Of a stretch of 64,000 nucleotides of DNA, positions 57,479 through 64,000 are shown in pieces. Positions within the stretch are counted from its first letter, which is position 1. Every line of letters begins with the position of its first letter. This DNA comes from Macrolepiota albuminosa. Its lineage: Eukaryota > Basidiomycota > Agaricomycetes > Agaricales > Agaricaceae. The stretch lies in assembly GCA_027475525.1 (NCBI GenBank), contig JAMWFC010000055.1, forward strand, positions 2,257,042 to 2,321,041, given 5' to 3'. The position numbers and the translations under genes are program-made. Under the pieces are notes generated by a model. The model saw nothing but the letters and a program-made list of their open reading frames with translations, was not told the origin of the DNA and did no database searches.

Positions 57479-58163
57479 AACGAGTACGTCGTAGGACTCG
57501 ATGAGCTCTGGGTGAAGGCCAATGTGGTCAACGCACAACCCTGGATGGCTGAGTGCGAAATTATACACGAACGTTTTCAGACTCCGCGCACATCAAACGC
57601 GTCAACGCGTATCAATCACGTGCAGCGTGACACATCCCGTGTTTGGCGCTCAAGCGCCCACCAACCGCGCCCATCAATGTCTGCCTGTTCTGACATCTCA
57701 TAAATGCACGCTCAGGGGTAGAAAACTTGAAACCTGCAACTGCTGCTTTGTCTATCTCTGAACCTGATAAATGAAAGTCTTTGGGCGATATATTTGTCAG
57801 ACAAACGAGGCACGAAGCGCACAACGGCCCATGCTTCTTGGTCACTGAAAGATTTCTATGTTTCGGTGGTCATGTCAATCACCGTACTGCTACTACAAAC
57901 TCGTAGGCATATTTTTTTTACCAAATTGTTCTCACGCAGTTGCTATCGGTCTATAAAGTTATCTGATAGACAATGACAAGCCAGTCCATGATTTCTCGTT
58001 CAGGCCCTGGCCACACCGCTGGCCGTGGCCACTCTTGACACAATGGCTATCCTTGGTGGCTGGCTAAATATAAAGATCATTGACTAGACATACGGATTTC
58101 TGCCACGCCGCGTACACCTGTCCACATCGTTGCTATTGCTGAATTATATACTTCTCAATTACG
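57479..58163. promoter_or_regulatory. Divergent intergenic region between CDC6 and the 58164 gene
   Basis: The two genes start facing away from each other across about 690 bp, so this stretch holds both promoters. It contains an ACGCGT at about 57598, which matches the MCB-type G1/S box used by fungal MBF factors, within ACGCGTCAACGCGT. This fits control of CDC6 in G1/S. Binding is inferred from the motif only. Confidence 0.5.
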
Positions 58164-59358
58164 ATGGACAAATTCAAGAAGATCAAGTCAAAGCTTTTCA
58201 AGTCAGTTAATGTCATTTTATCCGTCTGTTTCTATAATTGTCTCATCATGGTGTAGGTCTTCACGGCCAGCGCCCGAAGCCGAGGACTTGAAAACTTTCG
58301 ATGACCGCCGTGTTCACTACGTTGATATTAGGCCCGATCATCGCTATCCCGACTGGGTTAAATATGAGGACGACCCAGACGACTTTAGCCGACCATATTT
58401 CCCGCGTCGGCCCTACGTGGAGAAGAATTATGTAAAAAAGCCCCCCGCTCCTCCCACCGCAGTTCCAGAGAAACCTCGTCCTCCTGCCCCCCGTGTAAGA
58501 TATGTAGAGGCACCTATTCCCGAATCGAACATCGACTTCTCGATGTTTCCCAAACTGAATTTGGCTCCCAGACGACCCCGTATCCGTGCACCGCATCTCG
58601 ATCTCTCTGAGTTCCCAGAAGACTTTCAGTTTGGCCCCGACGCTTCGAAAGAGCCCAAATCCAAACTGGACGTCTTGAACGCCGCGGAAGCTGCCCGAAA
58701 TGCCGCGAAGCTTCGTAGTCGCGAGCGCGCATCATCTAACGTCTCGGGACAAACGCGACCTCTCAACGTCCGCCGCCGCGGTGCATCTGATGCCCACGTA
58801 CCTGTACAGCCCTCTGGTACGATCTACAGAAACCATGCCGCGAGCCAGTCCACGCGCAGCCTCGATCCTCGCGTACGTCACCGCGCCGGCGTAGCCAACC
58901 TTCGCGAGGCCGGGGCCGCCGGCACGCACAACGCCTCAGGCTCTGTGGGAAGTATGTACAATAATGCCAGTGCAGCCCAATCCGCGTACAACATCTCCCG
59001 ACATGCACGCCGCCCGTCCCACGTAACCCCCGATTCTGCCCCGCCTGTCCCTCAACGCAACCAAGAAAGCGTCTCTGTATGTCGCCGCAATGCGTCTTCT
59101 GCGTCCTCGCGCTCCGCTCATGCTATGCGCCGTCATGGCCTGCTTCCCGATGGAACTGTCCACCAAGAAATACTCCGCGTATTGCGTGGTCCTCACGCGG
59201 CGCAGCTTCAGACTCCCTCGACACACACCAGGGCCAACATGGACATTGGCTTGCCAGTCAACGACACCAAATCGAGTAAGGAGTGGGGCGCGATGAGCTC
59301 CAAGGTCTGTGCTGCCGCTACTGTTGCTGGACATGGACAAAGCGCATATGTCTACTAG
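58164..59358 (+). CDS. Arg/Pro/Ala-rich protein of unknown function
   Basis: I do not recognise this family. The start at 58164 encodes MDKFKKIKSKLFK, a basic amphipathic N-terminus. A single intron (about 58202-58259) separates it from a 380-residue exon. The first part has repeated aromatic and proline clusters (RPYFPRRPYVEKNYVKKPPA). A short helical part follows (LDVLNAAEAARNAAKLRSRE), then a Ser/Ala/Arg/His-rich disordered region. The stop is at 59356-59358. Splicing is exact in frame and the codon composition is steady, so I believe it is real. The basic start could bind membranes or nucleic acid; no domain supports either. Confidence 0.65.
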
Positions 59359-60347
59359 ATTGCCGTCCATCACATTTGTTTCCTCCGTTCTGTTTGTATT
59401 CTTTCTGCTTCTGCTTCTCATGTCCCCTCGCATTGGATCCCTCGCATTGTCATTAACACACTCCTTCACATTCGGATTTCTCGCATTGTCATCAACACAC
59501 TCCTTCACTTCTGGATTTCTCGCATTGCTCATACAACCCAACTCATCTGCATATCTCTCCAACAGTGTGCTATAGCTACACTACTCACATTCATTTGTAT
59601 TTTCTGCCCTGTCTCCTCGCTCTCTTTCTACTTCGGATCTACTGTATCCTCGCCGCTCCTTTCCGACATCCACACTCGTTTGCTTTCTTGCATATTTTCT
59701 CCTCTTCTATCCCTCTACGTATTCCACGTAACCTTATGACACATCTCATGACTCTCATCTATACATGCCACCGCACTCTTTGTTTCTGACGCAATCAAAA
59801 TCAAACACTAGGGTTTCTACGGATAAATGTTGTTGTATTAGTCAGGTCAGTAGTGTCGTGTAATGTTCTTAGCTTCTCAAATTATGTAGCCGAATACATT
59901 ACACTTGGTCACAAGGATCTGCTTAACCACAAGGGTGACCGTATCCCATGTGTTTCTGTCACCAAATGATTCCGACCGCGTGCTTTCTTCAACTTTCAGG
60001 CGCATCTATCTCTCATCAGTTTTTCTGATGCAGTTGGGACATGTTTGATCGCACCCGTGCCAACATGAGCTCGAATTAAGTTCATTGACGTGTATTTCAG
60101 TGGTTCAAAGCGATGCTACCTGGGAGACACGGCACAGATAGAATATACAAAATGGGGTAAAATTCTCGTACATAGATTAGGGGGGAAAAGTACATATATG
60201 AGTATTTGTGTGTGAACGAAGAGATGTATTGATAGAAAGCGCTGACAGGCAAAGATCACATAAAGCGGCGTCAGCACATTGTCGAGCATCAGCCTCACTG
60301 CGAGACTGAAACAAGAATGGACGACGACGACAGTCAAAACCTGTGTC
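59359..60347. other. Spacer with a 39-bp tandem repeat
   Basis: CTCGCATTGTCAT-type units start at 59441, 59480 and (partial) 59519, a 39-bp period with a few base changes. This repeat differs in period and divergence from the 77-bp duplications. The rest shows no supported feature. Confidence 0.6.
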
Positions 60348-62934
60348 CTACCAAATACGCTTGACCATAGTATATCTCGTTAAATCTTCCAATGCCACTC
60401 GGCCTTTCTTCCCCTGCTGTCCAGGTTTATTCTCCCCTATCTCCGCTGTGGGAGGTACGTCGTCCTCTTCGTTATCTAAAAGGCTCTTCAGTTTTTTATT
60501 ATACACCTGAAACGTTGATTAATAAAGGAAACCACAGGCAGCAACTTTGGAATGACTTACTCGTTCCTCCTTCCCTTCACCAATCGGGTCACGCCCCCAA
60601 TTGTTCACCACGTCTGCTGCTTCTCGAGCATCCATACCTTCGCGGCGCTTTGAAGCATAGCTGACGAGGTTGACGCCAAGGATGACCTTGACCACGAGGG
60701 AACTGATCCACAGGTGGGATCAACTCAAGCATGCAACTCTGAGGACCAATCTAAACGCACCAGATCCAAAACAGAAAACCTATAGTTGCCCACGTCAGGT
60801 AATTGAGGATTTCCGTCGGATATAGCGAGGGGGTTGCCCACAAGGACGAGAAATTGGGATGGACTGCGAACATCAAGGAAACGGACTGGGATCCAATAAG
60901 AATGGACATCACGGCGAGAGGCATAGATGCAAAACCCAATCTGCGCGCGACCAGAGGAGACTGGTCGACGTAGGAATGCTACGTCGTCGTCAATAGACAT
61001 GATTTGTCAGGATATATTATGGCGCGACCAGAGGAGACTGGTCGACGTAGGAATGCTACGTCGTCGTCAATAGACATGATTTGTCAGGATATATTATGGC
61101 GCGAGCAATACCTTTCGAGCACTTCTTCGTCCTACAGCGCTTGCAGTGGCCAAATCACGGCACAGAACGTCAGCGTAGCGCTCGTAAACTGATGGACGAA
61201 TATGATTGAATTTCGTAATGAAGGCGTGCTTCAACCAGTCGACGACCATTTCAGAGGCCATAACAGTTAGAACTGGCTAGAGTAAGATGTGACCAGAGGA
61301 GGAAAAGTAGAATAAAAAGGACATGCATATGAGATGATCCACAGAACATTGTTCTAGAGTAAGATGTGACCAGAGGAGGAAAAGTAGAATAAAAAGGACA
61401 TGCATATGAGATGATCCACAGAACATTGTTCCTCTGAACCATCCAAAACTCTTCGGAAGAACGAATCCTTCGGACAGGTCAAATTCAGAGCCACTCAGCT
61501 CGATGAGATTACGGAAGGCGACGACACATAGCATAAGGACCAAGGTGAATCGTTCCACAATATCTAGGACTATCATATAACTCGATACAGTAGACGAGAC
61601 AGTAGACGACATACCAGCGCAAGTAATTTGAAAGAGGTTGTCCTTCTCGAACTTCTTGAAGACACTTCCCTTGATCTCTACAAATTGGTTTGATACAAGG
61701 AGTGTTAGTAGTGCATGGTCGTACGAGTTGATGGCCACGTTCAGAGCTATGAGTTGATAGACCATGACGAGGGCATGAGTCACTGGGTTTAACCCGTAAG
61801 ATTAACGAAACAGGGAGCAAGAGGCACTACTGACCAACATACGCTATTGCAAGGGCAAAATATAGGAACGGCCGGAGCGTATGACTGGTTATCGGCATCC
61901 TGTGCGACAAAGGCTCCAACGTAGACCTTGAAAACAAGCAATCGAGTATATCCTGCCCAATGGACGCACAAAGTCGATCGCCAATCTATACGTCGTTCTG
62001 TTAGGGACGACTTGACAGCTGGATAAGATCACACGTACTTCAAGTGCGTTGAAAATGACGTACAACTTGATCGTGTCTTGCCCACGGATGGTGTGATAGA
62101 TTTTGCTTGCGTCCGTCAGGGGAACTAATATAAGGACAGAGAGTACAAGTAGTAGGGTGCGGAGGATGTCGGCCTTCTGAGATGGTGGAAGCGGAGGCGG
62201 CTTGAATCGTAACATATTGGTGAGGAACCGAATTATGGCGAATGTAAAGCGTATCGGGAGGACCGTAAACGTATAAAGGAAAGAGTCGAGACACACAATG
62301 AACCCGAACCCTATGATCTGAAAGATGATGAGGATTTGCATAGAAGAACAAGGGTAAGATGCAGAGAAAGTACCTTTTCCATGGCTAGCGGAATACTCAA
62401 AAAATTACTAACGCGTTCCCACTTCATCTCCTGATGCGAATCAAAGTCCGTCGCGAGAAGTTCCTCCTGAAGATAGTCCCATAGCGAGAATGGAGCAGTA
62501 GCAGGTTTTGCCTCGATTGCTTCTACAGTAAATTTTGCATCGTAGGTCTCAGAAAATGGTCGTTGGGTTGGCGATTCATACGATCGAGATGGTAGGGAAG
62601 TTGATATCGGACTCGGCGGAAGTGAGGAGTACACCAGGGGTATCGGTTTCTCTTCTTCTTTGAAAAACATATGCCGATGAGATGGTACCGATCGTATGGA
62701 CCCTGATGGATTCGCAGAGTCTTCTGGCTCGGAACCATCCGCTGGATAATGAGATGTGAGTCCCAAAGAGGTAGCTGGAGGACTAGTTCGGCGTTTTATT
62801 TCACTTTCCATCAGCGTTTCTGTTCGTGACACGTTTCCGTTTCGACTCCAGCCAGGCTTGGTGGGCGAGATTGAAGAAAAGCGACGTCGCTGTTTCCGAT
62901 GACGACTAGTGACAGGCACATCGGTTGGAGACAT
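60348..62934 (-). CDS. TAPT1/Emp65 family multi-pass membrane protein
   Basis: Start ATG at 62934 (MSPTDVPVTSRHRKQRRRFS). The cytosolic N-terminus is Ser/Pro-rich, then the conserved segment SLWDYLQEELLATDFDSHQE, MKWERVSNFLSIPLAMEK, IIGFGFIVCLDSFLYTFTVL and PIRFTFAIIRFL marks the TAPT1 (DUF747) family. Further matches are DASKIYHTIRGQDTIKLYVI, HALVMVYQLIALNVAINSYD, NALLTLLVSNQFVEIKGSVF-type sequence with KKFEKDNLFQITCA, and ASEMVVDWLKHAFITKFN. The C-terminus ends RYTMVKRIW at TAG 60348-60350. About ten short introns. Yeast Emp65 acts with Slp1 in the ER to protect or fold membrane proteins; animal TAPT1 is needed for cilia and development. Two 77-bp duplications (60945 and 61277) interrupt the assembled gene. 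Confidence 0.88.
60945..61098. repeat. 77-bp tandem duplication in the TAPT1-like gene
   Basis: GCGCGACCAGAGGAGACTGG recurs at 60945 and 61022, offset 77, copies identical. Confidence 0.95.
61277..61430. repeat. Second 77-bp tandem duplication in the TAPT1-like gene
   Basis: CTAGAGTAAGATGTGACCAG recurs at 61277 and 61354, offset 77, copies identical. Confidence 0.95.
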
Positions 62935-63236
62935 CAAGGGTTTGAACAGTAATAGGATAAGTCTTAATTGGAATTACAAGGCCAACAGAGCCTGCCTATA
63001 TGAGTCAACGACTGATCAGGCTCAGGTTTCATGGATGTGTGGGTTGACGTGACGCGAGTGTGTGTCAGCAGCCTGGGGTATCAACAGAGTCAAATTCATC
63101 TTCTCCTGACCAAAAACTCGATTTATAGATAAAATTGCGCCACAGCTTAGTTCTTCGACAAGTGAAAGAAGTAAAGAAGCAAATCAGTTATTTGCAAGTT
63201 GGTTTCTCCGACTGCACCTCGTCATGTGACAATTAT

Positions 63237-64000
63237 ATGGTGGAGAACCTCGAGGGCGCACCATGGCGGTCCATAACTCCGAGTATTCACGAGAATCTTA
63301 CCACACTATCCATGCATGTATCGCTATCTAGCTACACAACCCGTTGGAGACTACTTCGTCTAGCTCTCGTCCTTGTCGTAGTCACATCCTTGCTTCTATC
63401 TTATTTTTATCTTCAAACTCGACCGTCATACGCCTATTACACGAAACTAGCCAAGCATGAGCAAGCCGAATCTTTAAGGTCTCCGGAAAATAAATTTGTC
63501 AAATTTAAAACAATTACAAGGGGCTGGCTTTAATAACCAGGTACGTCATGAAATATGCTACCGTTTTTCTTTTTGATTTTCTTATTTTTCTTTCCATGTA
63601 CTAGGCTCAAGAAGTGCTGCTATTTCATCACCTTGCTCTACATACATCTCGCGTCTATGCTTACCAGCCTGTTATTTGGCGCCCGCGTTGTCCTGAAGCC
63701 ACTGTCCCTCTATCTGCCTTCATGCTAGGCGTAGCACGCAATAGCATCAGTGCCTCCATTTTCGATGAGATTTGCTCTCCAGAAGAGACGAGGCACGTCA
63801 CGATCAGGGTTAACCATCCCGCCTTATAGGAATATGCTAAGGTCCAACTCTCTGGGGATGAAAAGTGCATCATTATTGATGACAGGATATTGAGTTGGGA
63901 GTACGTCGCGTCATCTTTGGTTCACTCAGTGTTATACTGACGTTAGGACAGTTACTTCGCCTCCCCGGCTCTTCATGAAATCTAGCCAGAGTTTCAGAAA
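63237..64000 (+). pseudogene. O-fucosyltransferase-like type II membrane protein, broken and partial
   Basis: The start at 63237 gives a short cytosolic tail and a membrane anchor (LLRLALVLVVVTSLLLSYFY), the layout of a Golgi glycosyltransferase. The next conserved block, KQLQGAGFNNQ and after an intron AQEVLLFHHLALHTSRVYAY, QPVIWRPRCPEATVPLSAFM, is typical of a fungal GDP-fucose O-fucosyltransferase-like family. Three defects appear. One extra A in TTTAAAACAATTAC shifts the frame before KQLQG. A stop stands between RVNHPAL and EYAKVQLSGDEKCIIIDDR. Near the right edge ALHEI is followed by TAG where relatives have Trp. The gene continues past the window. Three separate breaks favour a pseudogene, though the extra A alone could be a sequencing error. 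Confidence 0.65.

Overview
The window looks like nuclear DNA of a filamentous basidiomycete, most likely an agaricomycete. The genes are split by many short introns of about 50-60 bp, and the protein families are typical of mushrooms: an Aim25-type scramblase, Cdc6, Spo11, a bifunctional thiamine enzyme, a TAPT1/Emp65 protein, BTB and C2H2 proteins, and membrane proteins with PPxY tails. Retroelements make up roughly a third of the window. No organellar, bacterial or CRISPR sequence was seen.

Layout. 1-7.0 kb: the 5' part of a phospholipid-scramblase gene, a small Ser/Pro-rich gene with a duplicated exon, an aminoglycoside-phosphotransferase-like relic, and a multi-exon gene whose C-terminus resembles a HECT ubiquitin ligase. 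7.14-14.97 kb: a complete Tad1/L1-like LINE on the minus strand, bounded by a perfect 17-bp target-site duplication. 15.5-17.9 kb: an MFS transporter. 18-34 kb: a decayed, CpG-poor Ty1/Copia element on the minus strand, into which a young, CpG-rich Ty3/Gypsy chromovirus (22,258-32,901) has inserted. The chromovirus carries an extra antisense gene between pol and its 3' LTR. A 100-N gap and a truncated terminal-inverted-repeat (TIR) element follow. 34.8-41.6 kb: three minus-strand genes (a beta-sandwich membrane protein, THI6-like, an RGG/Caprin-like protein). 42.7-46.6 kb: a CpG-poor stretch with a full TIR element and a small palindromic MITE. 47.5-63 kb: a compact gene block with a BTB protein, a C2H2 factor, SPO11, a Ser/Thr-rich membrane protein, CDC6, an unknown protein and a TAPT1/Emp65-like protein. 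The right edge holds a broken fucosyltransferase-like gene.

The most striking large-scale signal is technical. Thirteen near-exact tandem duplications are scattered through genes, transposons and spacers, and every one has a period of exactly 77 bp. This fits untrimmed k-mer overlaps left at contig joins by a de Bruijn assembly with k=77. It explains the broken frames in the LINE, in the Gypsy gag and in several host genes. The main biological leads are the antisense spliced gene inside the chromovirus, its two diverged protease domains, the Gypsy-into-Copia nesting with its CpG contrast, the HECT-like gene with a Cys/His-rich N-terminus, and the duplicated intron-exon unit near 1.3-1.65 kb. 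No host gene cluster encoding one obvious pathway is present; the neighbouring genes appear to be independent housekeeping, meiotic and lineage-specific genes.
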